This document shows, one piece after another, positions 1 to 9,300 of a stretch of DNA of 64,000 bases (the stretch's first letter is position 1; the number at the start of each line of letters is the position of its first letter). This DNA is from JAWKOK01 sp963765875. GTDB taxonomy: Bacteria; Chloroflexota; Anaerolineae; Caldilineales; Caldilineaceae. The notes under the pieces are model-generated. The model was not told the DNA's origin and searched no databases. It saw only the letters and a program-made list of their open reading frames with translations. Both the position numbers and the translations under genes were made by a program. Location: positions 620,001-684,000 of the forward strand of contig CAVXYK010000006.1 in assembly GCA_963765875.1 (NCBI GenBank), given 5' to 3'.

Positions 1-2
1 GT

Positions 3-155
3 GCGGACCAACTCATCGGCGATGACGAGACGGTGGTGATCATCAACACCGGCAATGGCTTGAAGGACGTGCCTGCGGCGATCCAGATCACTGGCGGCAC
101 GACAATTATTGAACCGACGCTGGACGCGGTGCGTGAGGCGTTAGAGAGGCGATAG
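3..155 (+). CDS. thrC: Threonine synthase, C-terminal end (gene starts before window)
   Basis: An open frame enters from the left edge and codes about 50 residues ending in a TAG at 153-155. It contains VVIINTGNGLKD, which resembles the C-terminal signature of threonine synthase, the PLP enzyme that converts O-phosphohomoserine to threonine. The rest of the gene, including the PLP lysine, lies outside the window, so identity rests on this short tail. A strong hairpin follows directly. A related PLP enzyme lies next downstream. It could be another fold-type II PLP enzyme. Confidence 0.6.
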   Translation, partial: ADQLIGDDETVVIINTGNGLKDVPAAIQITGGTTIIEPTLDAVREALERR

Positions 156-159
156 ATCG

Positions 160-193
160 GCGTAAGGACAGGTCTGCGACCTGTCCCCTACGC
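160..193 (+). terminator. Hairpin after threonine synthase
   Basis: The arms GGACAGGT (166-173) and ACCTGTCC (179-186) pair around a 5-nt loop, extended by a near-complementary GCGTAAGG/CCCTACGC. No T-run follows, so this is either an imperfect terminator or a member of a repeat family. Its position 4 nt after the stop favours a role in 3'-end formation. Confidence 0.4.
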
Positions 194-330
194 GACGAGA
201 TGCCGCCACAGGATTGACACCCAATTCCATGTGGCATAGACTGACTTGACCAATTGTTCTTGACATCATTTCGTCTCTGATGCGGGTCTCGAATCCGAGC
301 AGAGGCGCCAATCCGCCTGGAGATACTTCC

Positions 331-1717
<1,387 letters not shown>

Positions 1718-1809
1718 CAAAAACGATCCACGAAGAGCACGAAGGGGCACGAAGAAAGGCCTTGGGAATCGTTTGCCGCAACGAACCAGTTCAAAAAACC
1801 GAACCAGCC

Positions 1810-2430
1810 ATGACCTCAGAAAACTTCTGGCAAGGAAAAAACGTACGCCTGCGTGCCATCGAGCCGGAAGATGCACCGATCTTCTACGAGTGGAATCTGG
1901 ACACGCGGACGGCGCAGTTGGTCGATTTCATCCGGCCACCGCAGTCTATGACTGCCGTCAAGGAGTGGGCGCAGAAGCAGGCCATCAACCGCTCCAAGAA
2001 CGACGATGTCGATCTTGTTATCGAAAATGCCGGCGGAGCCCTTGTCGGCCTGATCGACACCCACAACATTGATCGCCGCGTCGGCGCGTTCCGGTACGGC
2101 GTGGCGGTGCGGCCTGAATACCGGCGACGCGGCTATGCGGCGGAGGCGATCCAGATTCTGATCCGCTACATGTTTGACGAACTGGGCTACCAGAAGGTCA
2201 ACGCAACCGTCTATTCCAACAATGAGCCGTCGATCCGCCTCCACGAGCGCCTCGGCTTTGTGTTGGAAGGCACGATTCGACGCACGGTCCGAACCGGAGG
2301 CCGCCTCTACGATGAGCTCTACTTCGGTATGACTGCCGAAGAGTTCCGCCAGCTTAACCCGAACAGGTGCATGACCTCCATCAAAACAGACTCTCATTCA
2401 GTATTGGCAGAGGATGATCCACATGATTAA
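1810..2430 (+). CDS. GNAT-family N-acetyltransferase (RimJ/RimL-like)
   Basis: A protein of about 206 residues with the GNAT core: an N-terminal VRLRAIEPEDAPIFYEWN strand-helix, then the acetyl-CoA loop in VRPEYRRRGYAAEAI, and YSNNEPSIRLHERLGFV near the C-terminus. This layout is typical of RimJ/RimL-type transferases that modify protein N-termini or small molecules such as aminoglycosides. The start at 1810 (MTSENFW) begins the conserved domain; an upstream in-frame ATG at 1762 would add non-homologous residues. The stop overlaps the start region of the next GNAT gene, so the two are probably co-transcribed and coupled. Confidence 0.85.
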   Translation: MTSENFWQGKNVRLRAIEPEDAPIFYEWNLDTRTAQLVDFIRPPQSMTAVKEWAQKQAINRSKNDDVDLVIENAGGALVGLIDTHNIDRRVGAFRYGVAVRPEYRRRGYAAEAIQILIRYMFDELGYQKVNATVYSNNEPSIRLHERLGFVLEGTIRRTVRTGGRLYDELYFGMTAEEFRQLNPNRCMTSIKTDSHSVLAEDDPHD

Positions 2431-3421
2431 ATCGCTCGGCGCCATCACATTGAAAAACGGCGAACAGGTTGAGGCAAGCGTCGTCAAAGGACCGGATACG
2501 GACTGGGCCCCACGCATTGGTCCACTGCTGCAACACAAAGGCGAACCATGGAACTGGCAGGTAGCGCAGGTGCTGGAACGTGAACTGGATCTTGAGCCCT
2601 ACTTCTACGTCCTGCACCGCGGCGACAGACCGTTTGCCAACATCATGACCATTGAGGCGAATGGCGTCGGCATCTTTGGTCACGTCTGGACCGATCCGGA
2701 AGACCGCCGGAAAGGCGCCAGCTCGCGATTGATGGCGCTTCAAATGGAGGACTTTGCTCAACGAGGCGGCAAGGCACTCTTCCTGGGCACTGAATACGAT
2801 TCGGTCGCCTACAAGATGTACCAGCGCTTCGGCTTCAAGCATGTCGAGCCGGAGAGCGGCTATATGACCTACTACAGTGATTCTGAGCATGCCTTCAATG
2901 ACGAGATGTTTCAGACACGATCAGTTGACGTCGAGCCATTGGCGTGGAGCCACTGGCCGATGATGCAGCCCCTTTTCATGGGCGGCTGGCCCGGTGCTGT
3001 ACGCATGACCTCGCATGGACTCCAGGGTCGGATGATCGCGGAGGAAGAGCCGTTGCTGATGATCCAGACCAACGAGCAGAAAGAAACCGAAGGCAAGACG
3101 CCCAACACGTTTGTGCTGCGCAGTCAGACCAGTCAAGCCATTGTTGGCGTTGCCTCGCTAAATCGGCATCCGCTCTGGCAAGCAGGATATCTCCTCGACA
3201 TCTACTGCCATCCTGACTTCTGGGACAGTGCGCCGGCGCTGATTGACGCGTTACAGTTCTTCGCCGGCTCACCCATCATGGCCTACGCAGACAGCACCTG
3301 CCCCCAGAAGGTCGATCTATTGAAACAGCATGGATTCACTCAACAAGCCCGGCTGCCGGGTTGGGTCCAGGTCGACAGAGCGAAAACCATCGACGCCGAT
3401 CTGATTGTGATGACGAAGTGA
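2423..3421 (+). CDS. GNAT-family acetyltransferase, long form
   Basis: About 332 residues. The first half carries a GNAT acetyl-CoA site (VWTDPEDRRKGASSRLM, then YDSVAYKMYQRFGF). The second half (from about residue 165) is a separate region that ends LKQHGFTQQARLPGWVQVD, which looks like a second, degenerate GNAT fold. ATG at 2423 is preferred over 2414 because GAGG sits 9 nt upstream. It overlaps the previous GNAT gene by 8 nt. Substrate unknown; tandem GNAT proteins are often antibiotic or small-molecule acetyltransferases, but nothing here shows that directly. Confidence 0.75.
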   Translation: MIKSLGAITLKNGEQVEASVVKGPDTDWAPRIGPLLQHKGEPWNWQVAQVLERELDLEPYFYVLHRGDRPFANIMTIEANGVGIFGHVWTDPEDRRKGASSRLMALQMEDFAQRGGKALFLGTEYDSVAYKMYQRFGFKHVEPESGYMTYYSDSEHAFNDEMFQTRSVDVEPLAWSHWPMMQPLFMGGWPGAVRMTSHGLQGRMIAEEEPLLMIQTNEQKETEGKTPNTFVLRSQTSQAIVGVASLNRHPLWQAGYLLDIYCHPDFWDSAPALIDALQFFAGSPIMAYADSTCPQKVDLLKQHGFTQQARLPGWVQVDRAKTIDADLIVMTK

Positions 3422-3446
3422 AATTGATGAAAGAGGAGAGTCGAAC

Positions 3447-4193
3447 ATGGCCGACAGCCGCCCGCTTGCAGGGAAAGTTGCCGTCGTCACCGGGGCCGGC
3501 CGCGGCATTGGCCGGGCCATTGCCGTAGCCTATGCCGCTGCGGGCGCGTCGATCTGCTGTGCGGCGCGCACCCAAGCCGAAATCGAAGAGACTGCCGAGG
3601 GTTGCCGGGCCGAAGGCGTCAGCGCTATCGCAATCCAGACAGATGTCCGTGACTATGCCGCAGTTGACGCAATGATGGTCGCCACGGCGCAAGCCTTCGG
3701 CGGCATCGACATCGTAGTCATCAACGCCGGCGTCAGCATCAACCCCCAGACTGTTGAGGAGAGTCACCCCGATGACTGGCAGGCCACATTGGACGTCAAC
3801 TTGACGGGAGCCTACAATTGCGCAAAAACTTCAATCCCACATCTCAAGGCGCGGGGCGGCGGCAAGATCATCACTGTCGGTTCGGGGATGGGGCATAAGG
3901 GGCGAGCCGGCTCAGCGGCCTATTGTTGCTCCAAAGCCGGGCTGTGGATGTTGACACGCACGCTGGCCCAGGAACTTTGGCCCTACAACATCAGCGTTAA
4001 CGAGTTGATTCCGGGGCCGGTGGTCACGGAGATGACAGCAGTTGGAGCCGAGCGTGAGCGCAGCGTCTTTAGCATCGAAAGCGAGTGGATCAAGGGACCG
4101 GAGGAAGTCGTGCCGCTGGCGCTCTTCTTGGCCAGTCAGCCGGACGTGGGGCCGTCGGCGCAGAGCTTCAGTCTGATGCGACGCGACAATTGA
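3447..4193 (+). CDS. SDR-family NAD(P)-dependent oxidoreductase
   Basis: A classical short-chain dehydrogenase of 248 residues. It has the Rossmann TGAGRGIG motif near the N-terminus, the INAG motif, a catalytic Ser in ITVGSGMG and a YCCSK active-site Tyr/Lys. An RBS (GAGGAG) lies about 9 nt upstream of the ATG. The C-terminal end is slightly short, finishing soon after a PDVGPSAQSFSLMRRDN stretch in place of the usual TGQ-x-DGG substrate loop. It follows the two GNAT genes after 25 nt and may share their transcript. The substrate is not evident. Confidence 0.85.
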   Translation: MADSRPLAGKVAVVTGAGRGIGRAIAVAYAAAGASICCAARTQAEIEETAEGCRAEGVSAIAIQTDVRDYAAVDAMMVATAQAFGGIDIVVINAGVSINPQTVEESHPDDWQATLDVNLTGAYNCAKTSIPHLKARGGGKIITVGSGMGHKGRAGSAAYCCSKAGLWMLTRTLAQELWPYNISVNELIPGPVVTEMTAVGAERERSVFSIESEWIKGPEEVVPLALFLASQPDVGPSAQSFSLMRRDN

Positions 4194-4224
4194 GTAGGCG
4201 GAGAAGTCCGTGCGGTTACAGACC

Positions 4225-4430
4225 CATAGCCATCAAGCTAAGGACTATGTTAAATCCCGTGCCGATTCGAACCGGCACGCAGCAACGGCTAAAGCCGGCT
4301 GCTAACAGCGAAAAGCGCCCACAGGCGCTTAACTCCAGCCGCTGAGGCGGCTTGTCGCTGTTAGCGGCGGGATTTATCCCTGCCGCAATCAACGGCAACG
4401 CTAGACATAACGCTTAGCTTGATGCGCATG
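4225..4430. mobile_element. MITE-A copy 1, with 11-bp target duplication
   Basis: A 206-bp non-coding element. Its left end (CATAGCCATCAAGCTAAG) and the reverse complement of its right end (CATGCGCATCAAGCTAAG) are near-identical terminal inverted repeats. It is flanked on both sides by GGTTACAGACC (4214-4224 and 4431-4441), an exact 11-bp direct repeat consistent with a target-site duplication. The interior folds into a second long hairpin built on CTGCTAACAGCG and CGCTGTTAGCGG. There is no transposase frame. Copy 2 lies at 8371-8577. The 4194-4504 spacer is otherwise empty. Confidence 0.8.
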
Positions 4431-4504
4431 GGTTACAGACCACACCTACAATGATCGCACCAAGGCGTCCATCCTTACCAAAGCAGGCATACAGAACCAA
4501 TCCA

Positions 4505-5032
4505 TTACTGGTTGTCAGTTTGGCTCCGAGTCCATATACAATCGGCGACCGCCGGCGGTAGAAGGTCCGTCGTATCGATCACCTCACCCATGTCCCCTCG
4601 CACGGCCGCGGCTGTTTGGATTTCGATCAACTCTTTGTAGCGCTTCAGATACCATTCGAGACTCGAATCCGATTCGACCTCGCGGCCGCGGATCCGCGCC
4701 TGCATGGCTTCATCGCTGGCCACGAGTCGGAACGTGCGCACTTCCCCCGCCAACCCGTCCAGAAGCCCACAGAGTTCGGCCAAAGACTCCGGCGTCTCAA
4801 AGACATAGTTGATCACAAAATCCTGGTACCCACCGGCTGCGACATGGTACTTGATCAGATATTGCATCGTACGATAGAGGTAGGCAATACGCGCATCGTC
4901 ATAGATTTCAAAGGGATGTACAGCGCCGACGTGGTCACCATCCAACATCACCGAGCGCTCAAACTTACCGTGTAGTTCCCAGGCAACTGTCGTCTTGCCG
5001 ATGCCACAGGGGCCATTGATGATGATGATCAT
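4505..5032 (-). CDS. P-loop nucleoside/nucleotide kinase-like AAA protein
   Basis: 175 residues beginning MIIIINGPCGIGKTT, a Walker A motif right at the N-terminus as in small-molecule kinases (shikimate, gluconate and chloramphenicol phosphotransferase types). LDGDHVGAVHP follows where a substrate-binding DxD-type segment is expected, and RIRGREVESD fits an Arg-rich lid. An Asp/Thr-rich VIDTTDLLP near the C-terminus matches the usual final strand. The phosphate acceptor is unknown. The gene is flanked by a MITE on one side and a degraded DinB gene on the other. Confidence 0.7.
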   Translation of the reverse strand: MIIIINGPCGIGKTTVAWELHGKFERSVMLDGDHVGAVHPFEIYDDARIAYLYRTMQYLIKYHVAAGGYQDFVINYVFETPESLAELCGLLDGLAGEVRTFRLVASDEAMQARIRGREVESDSSLEWYLKRYKELIEIQTAAAVRGDMGEVIDTTDLLPPAVADCIWTRSQTDNQ

Positions 5033-5053
5033 AGGGCGAATTCCTCAATCATT

Positions 5054-5261
5054 TCAGCTCAGCGCCCAGTCGTCTTGCCAGGATTCAGGGATGGGCAGGT
5101 GCAGGCAATACAGAAAATTGATGAGTTGGCCGTGATGGTGCATTTCATGTTTGATCAAAAGTCTTTGCCAGGTCTAATGGCCTGAGTACTTCGAGGTAGT
5201 CATAGGTGAGTCGGCGAATATTCTGCCATTCCGTCAACAAGATTGTCGATAGCGATGTCAT
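5054..5261 (-). pseudogene. DinB-like protein remnant (internal deletion and frame shift)
   Basis: An RBS (GGAG) and an ATG at 5261 begin MTSLSTILLTEWQNIRRLT, the usual first helix of DinB-like proteins. After about 35 residues the frame hits a stop, but the neighbouring frame continues with LLIKHEMHHHGQLINFLYC and ends WQDDWALS at 5054. The HxxHHxGQ segment is the family's C-terminal metal-binding motif. Together only about 69 of the usual roughly 160 residues remain, so the centre appears to be deleted as well as the frame shifted. Non-functional as it stands. Confidence 0.7.
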
Positions 5262-5284
5262 CTCAGTTTCTCCTTTAGACACAA

Positions 5285-5360
5285 ATGACTCTACTGCGAA
5301 AACGCCTATTTCACCACGGAGACACGGAGGATGCACAGAGTTCACAGAGGGAAAGCTCTT
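5285..5360. repeat. CACGGAG-type hairpin repeat with GACTCTACTGC head
   Basis: The sequence GACTCTACTGCGAAAACG near 5288, followed by words such as CACCACGGAG, ACACGGAGG and CACAGAG, matches the left head and body of the MITE-B family described at 51249-51411. No right end is visible, so this is probably a one-ended remnant. It lies in the spacer between the DinB remnant and the next small gene. Confidence 0.45.
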
Positions 5361-5412
5361 TCCATCCCTCCCCGTAGAACCGCCACCTGTGTCGAACATT
5401 TCTGGTCAGAGC

Positions 5413-5718
5413 TTACGCCAGCGCGATAACGATCTGCTCTTTCGCTGACGGGCCGAGAATGCTCGATGCAGCAACAAAGTCTCCAAGCGCATCGGTCTGC
5501 CGTGCGTTGGATCTTGCTTCTTCACCGATAGCGTGTAGCCGCGCCAACTCTTCGGCCACAAGATTACGTTTTTCAAGCAAGTAGTTGAACTGGGCGTCGC
5601 AAGCAGGAATGGGCGATGGATAGCTACGGATTTCGTCGTTGATCTGGGACTTTTCGGCTTGAAGATACCCTTCGATCATTTGAATCGGCGATGTGGCCTT
5701 TCCTCTGTCTGTTCCCAT
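5413..5718 (-). CDS. Small conserved-looking helical protein of unknown function
   Basis: 101 residues starting MGTDRGKATSPIQM, chosen because GAGGAG precedes the ATG at 5718; the open frame extends further upstream but without an RBS. The sequence is rich in Glu, Ala, Leu and Arg and is predicted to be mainly helical, with a central AQFNYLLEKRNLVAEELARL stretch that could form a coiled coil. No catalytic motif or membrane segment. No family recognised. It stands alone on its strand. The 289-bp upstream spacer to 6007 shows nothing else. Confidence 0.55.
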   Translation of the reverse strand: MGTDRGKATSPIQMIEGYLQAEKSQINDEIRSYPSPIPACDAQFNYLLEKRNLVAEELARLHAIGEEARSNARQTDALGDFVAASSILGPSAKEQIVIALA

Positions 5719-6007
5719 GCCTACTCCTCTCTCAACTGTCCAGTACGAGTTACATTGAGTTGCTCTTTCCGTGCCGGCAGGCCGTCCGGCTATAAATGGA
5801 CCGGGCCAACAAGCGATGACCGCTAAACCGGGCTTGACACGGCGAAGCTCCCGGACTGGCGCAGCTTTCCTTAGAAGCGATTGGCACCCGCATTTCCTGG
5901 TAGCCGTCGTCAATCTGATGACGTGTCCCTAGCCCTTGCTGGAGGTCTCGTCGACAAAGAGATCGGACGGAATGCGGTAGGCGGCGCAGAACTCGAAGAG
6001 CAGGCTG

Positions 6008-6712
6008 TCACTGGTTCTTGAGTTCATAGCGGTGCAGCCGCGAAATCGTAGCGGGTGCTGCCGAGGCATTGCAGGTGATCAGCTCCACATGCGAAAGGCA
6101 GATCGGCATAGGATGCCATTGTCGGTTCAATGCCGATACTGCCTCGAACAGACCGGGACCCGGTGATTGCGTGAAGCGGCAGAGCGTGATGTTGCCAAAA
6201 AAGACTTCGTGCGAGAGATAGCGCTTGTCATCCGTGAGACCGATCTCCTTGAGTCCTTGATCGAGATCCTGCACCAATTCTTTGAGTGGTTCGTCCGAAT
6301 AGCCGACCAACGAGATGCTGTTAGGGAAAATGACCAGCTCTTCGAAAGAGAACAAAAAAGAGCGATGACGAGACAAGATCCCAGAAAAAGAGCCATGGAC
6401 CCGGGCAACATCTTCCTCGTCAAAGGATGGCAGATTCTGATTCAACCGCACATTCTTAACAGTAATATGCATCGACTCGGGCGGATTGTAATAGTGAAAC
6501 GGCTCAACCTGAGCAAGCGTCTGCTGGATCTCGCTCTGGAAGCTAATTGCCGCATGCTCGGGTACAAACATGACAGTCGTTAGACATCGCTCGGAATCAG
6601 CAGCATAGTCGGCCTGGATAGGTACGACGGACGCCTTCGCATCTACGGCGCCAACATCACTGCGCACGATGTCGATCAACTGTTTCTGGCGATCTCGGTA
6701 ATTCTGACTCAA
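6008..6712 (-). CDS. 2H phosphoesterase / 2'-5' RNA ligase-like protein
   Basis: 234 residues. The first half contains PPESMHITVKN, matching the first His-x-Thr motif of the 2H phosphoesterase superfamily (2'-5' RNA ligases, cyclic phosphodiesterases). The expected second motif in the C-terminal half appears as FGNITLCRF, with Asn in place of His. The two halves otherwise have the duplicated alternating strand-helix layout of the family. Activity on 2',3'- or 1',2'-cyclic phosphates is therefore uncertain. No partner gene is obvious. Confidence 0.65.
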   Translation of the reverse strand: MSQNYRDRQKQLIDIVRSDVGAVDAKASVVPIQADYAADSERCLTTVMFVPEHAAISFQSEIQQTLAQVEPFHYYNPPESMHITVKNVRLNQNLPSFDEEDVARVHGSFSGILSRHRSFLFSFEELVIFPNSISLVGYSDEPLKELVQDLDQGLKEIGLTDDKRYLSHEVFFGNITLCRFTQSPGPGLFEAVSALNRQWHPMPICLSHVELITCNASAAPATISRLHRYELKNQ

Positions 6713-6762
6713 TGAACAACTCCATGAGTTTTGTTCCGACCGATCGGAGACGCGTCCGAAGG

Positions 6763-7116
6763 CTACACGGCAAGCAGCCGAAGGCCAAGGCAGACTAGCC
6801 AGGCCAGAAAGATGATGAAGGCATATTGGCCGGCCTGCCTAAACAGCCGGTTCTCCGTTGCAGCCCGACTCAAACCCTGCTCAAGATAGGTCACGAAGGC
6901 CAGCGCAATACCGCCAAGCACCACGTATGCAAAACTGCTAATGGGCGACAACGTGGTGGAACTCCAACCGCTGGGACGAAGAGTGGGAGATTCGACGATC
7001 CATGTGCCGGCGATCATAACCAAACTGTGACACTGGAAGGCAACCAAGACGACCATGGCTGAAAGCACAAGCCAGCAAAGAATAATGGCAATGGTCGTCA
7101 ACGATTTTGAACCCAC
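6763..7116 (-). CDS. Small integral membrane protein of unknown function
   Basis: 117 residues with three hydrophobic segments: about residues 7-38 (IAIILCWLVLSAMVVLVAFQ), 60-78 (ISSFAYVVLGGIALAFV) and 95-115 (AFIIFLAWLVCLGLRLLAV). A short polar loop with RAATENRLFRQ lies between the second and third. The start is GTG at 7116. No family was recognised and no RBS is clear, so this remains a hypothetical membrane protein. Confidence 0.5.
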   Translation of the reverse strand: MGSKSLTTIAIILCWLVLSAMVVLVAFQCHSLVMIAGTWIVESPTLRPSGWSSTTLSPISSFAYVVLGGIALAFVTYLEQGLSRAATENRLFRQAGQYAFIIFLAWLVCLGLRLLAV

Positions 7117-7367
7117 TTCGACGCTCAGCCCTTCATAATACCAATTGTCCGTTCACCACTGATCCCGACGAGCACAGATAGACCGGCACGCTCTATGATA
7201 CGCTCTTCACCATGGAAATCCAAGAAGCTTGTTTTGAAAGGGATCGAAGCCCAGCGGCATCGATCGGCTGTTCGCCATCGTCCGGTGGTTGGTGTACGAT
7301 AATGGGATTGCCGTCCCGTTTCACCGATTTACGGCGCATCCGATCATGATCACAACCGGAGCATTTC

Positions 7368-8351
7368 ATGGCCGTTCCGAAGACCGAAATCTCGACACCC
7401 CTTGTTCCCAAATCAGATCGAAGCGATTTGATTGACGACCATAGTGAAGCGCACACGGTCCGATTCGGCTGGATACTTGCCGTCTCCGCCAGCGTATCCT
7501 ACAGCGTGGCCACGCCGGTGGCCCGCGCTGCGATCCTGTCCGGCTTTGACCCCAACGCGCTCTTGGTCGCGCGTATGGTGTTGGCGACTTCGCTCCTGCT
7601 CCTGACCATGTTGGTCACCAATCGACGTCACATCATCAGCGACAGGCGCTGCTTTCTGCTCTCGTTCGGAGCCGGCGCGCTCAACGGCTTCGGGATGATC
7701 TGCTATTTCCAGGGGCTGACGCTCATCGAATCGTCGATGGCCGCCATGATTATCACCATGAGCCCGTTGGTGGTGTTGACATTGCTGGCCCTGCGTGGGG
7801 AGCGCTTCACCTATCGACACTTCGTGCGTCTAGGCTTGGCGCTTGTCGGGGCGTACTTGCTCATCGGGCCGGGAGGCGAAGTGAATCTGATCGGCGTGGC
7901 CTTTGTGATGGTCGCCATCTTGTCCTTCGCCCTACAGCTTGTACTGATCCAGTGGTTTCTGCGGCCCTATCCGGCCCGAAGCGTCACATTCTACCAGTTG
8001 ATCGCGATGACGATTGCCGTAGTCGGTTGGTGGTGGTGGCAGGGTGCGGTCTGGGTTGCACCTGGTCCACGGGGATGGTTGGCGGTAATCGTCCTGGCCG
8101 TTTTCAGCACCTACGCCGCACGGCTGCTGACATTCGGGGCCGTAAGCCGGATCGGCGGCGGACAGATGTCACTGCTTGCGCCGCTGGAGACGCTGCTTGC
8201 AGTCTTGTGGTCGATCCTCTTTCTCGGCGAGCGCCTCTCTCCCCTGCAATGGATTGGCGGCACGCTGATCCTGATCAGCGCTATGTTGGCGATCAAACGC
8301 ATCAATATTGGACGCTGGCGTCCGCGTTGGCGCGTTGCACCACGAACGTGA
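7368..8351 (+). CDS. EamA/DMT-superfamily transporter
   Basis: 327 residues with about ten hydrophobic helices in two similar halves, the EamA layout. Each half ends with the family's Glu-Arg motif: LALRGERFTYRHF in the first and LFLGERLSPLQWIGG in the second, each followed by a helix and a Gly. The N-terminus has a polar extension of about 30 residues. GGAG lies 7 nt before the ATG. Such proteins export metabolites, amino acids or drugs; the substrate cannot be inferred. It is followed by MITE-A copy 2. Confidence 0.88.
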   Translation: MAVPKTEISTPLVPKSDRSDLIDDHSEAHTVRFGWILAVSASVSYSVATPVARAAILSGFDPNALLVARMVLATSLLLLTMLVTNRRHIISDRRCFLLSFGAGALNGFGMICYFQGLTLIESSMAAMIITMSPLVVLTLLALRGERFTYRHFVRLGLALVGAYLLIGPGGEVNLIGVAFVMVAILSFALQLVLIQWFLRPYPARSVTFYQLIAMTIAVVGWWWWQGAVWVAPGPRGWLAVIVLAVFSTYAARLLTFGAVSRIGGGQMSLLAPLETLLAVLWSILFLGERLSPLQWIGGTLILISAMLAIKRINIGRWRPRWRVAPRT

Positions 8352-8370
8352 AGTGGTGAGGGGGTAACAG

Positions 8371-8577
8371 CATAGGCATCAGGCTAAGGATTATATTAAA
8401 TTCGTCGTCGGTTTGAACCGGTGTGCAGCAACGGCTGAAGCCGGCTGCTAACAGTGAAAAGCGCCCTCAGGCGCTAAACTTTCAGCCGCTGAGGCGGCTT
8501 CTCGCTGTTAGCGGCGGGATTCATCCCTGCCGAAACCGACGGCGACGCAAGACATAACGCTTAGCTTGATGCGCATG
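8371..8577. mobile_element. MITE-A copy 2, with 11-bp target duplication
   Basis: A 207-bp element in the same orientation as copy 1 at 4225-4430. It has the same ends (CATAGGCATCAGGCTAAG on the left, GCTTAGCTTGATGCGCATG on the right) and the same inner hairpin around TGCTAACAGTG and CGCTGTTAGCGG. It is flanked by exact 11-bp direct repeats GGGGGTAACAG at 8360-8370 and 8578-8588. The two copies therefore sit in unrelated targets but share boundaries, which fixes the element ends. No coding capacity. Confidence 0.82.
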
Positions 8578-8632
8578 GGGGGTAACAGGGACGCATTCTA
8601 CATCACCCTGTCACCCTGTCACCCCATCACCG

Positions 8633-9298
8633 CTACGCATTCGGCAACACTTCGGTCACCATCCCAAAGACGGCGATCAGCACCAGCAGCACGCCGGAGG
8701 TGCGTGTCAATGCCACGTGGTTGCGCGTCATCCACTGGGTGAAGCGCCGTTGGAAGGGCTGGGCGATGAGCGGAAGCAGGACCAGCGGCCAGCCGAAGCC
8801 GAGGCCGAAGAAGAGAAAGTAGGTCAAGCTGCTTGCTAACGCTTCGGAGCTATTGGCCCCCAACAGGAATGCGCTGATGACCAGTGGTCCCGCACAGGGC
8901 AGTGTCATCGGCCCCAGCAGCAGACCGTAGAGAAAGGCCGCTGCATAGGGATTTCGCAGAATTGGAATCTGGGTAGTGCCCAGGCGGGCAAATGGATTGC
9001 GGCCAGTGAGCATCAGCAGCCCCAGCACGAAAACAACGACGTAGATCGACGGCAGCAGAATGGGCAGAATCGCACCAAAGGACTGCTGAAAGGTGTAGAG
9101 CAACCAGCCGACTGCCAGCATCATGGTCAACACGCCGGCTAGCACCAGGAAACCGAGCCATTTTGTCGCCTTCTGAGTGCGTTCGTTCCCGGCGTTGCCC
9201 GCCAGAAAGGCGATTAGACCAGGGTAGAGCGGCAACATGCAGACGTTGGTCAGAATGGCTCCGTTGCCAAGCACAAACGCCTGGAGCAACTCATTCAT
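8633..9298 (-). CDS. ccdA: CcdA-type cytochrome c biogenesis / thiol-disulfide transporter
   Basis: 221 residues, six predicted transmembrane helices. The two conserved membrane cysteines of CcdA/DsbD-beta are present in NVCMLPLYPG (helix 1) and TLPCAGP (helix 4). The family passes electrons from cytoplasmic thioredoxin to extracytoplasmic thiol proteins. The start lies 2 nt after the stop of the TlpA-like gene, so the pair is an operon in which this protein would keep the TlpA CxxC reduced. Confidence 0.88.
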   Translation of the reverse strand: MNELLQAFVLGNGAILTNVCMLPLYPGLIAFLAGNAGNERTQKATKWLGFLVLAGVLTMMLAVGWLLYTFQQSFGAILPILLPSIYVVVFVLGLLMLTGRNPFARLGTTQIPILRNPYAAAFLYGLLLGPMTLPCAGPLVISAFLLGANSSEALASSLTYFLFFGLGFGWPLVLLPLIAQPFQRRFTQWMTRNHVALTRTSGVLLVLIAVFGMVTEVLPNA

Positions 9299-9300
9299 GT

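Noticed and set aside
4225..4430. Possible structured RNA or riboswitch
   Set aside because: The strong folding is explained by inverted repeats of a mobile element with target duplications, and a second copy is in an unrelated place.
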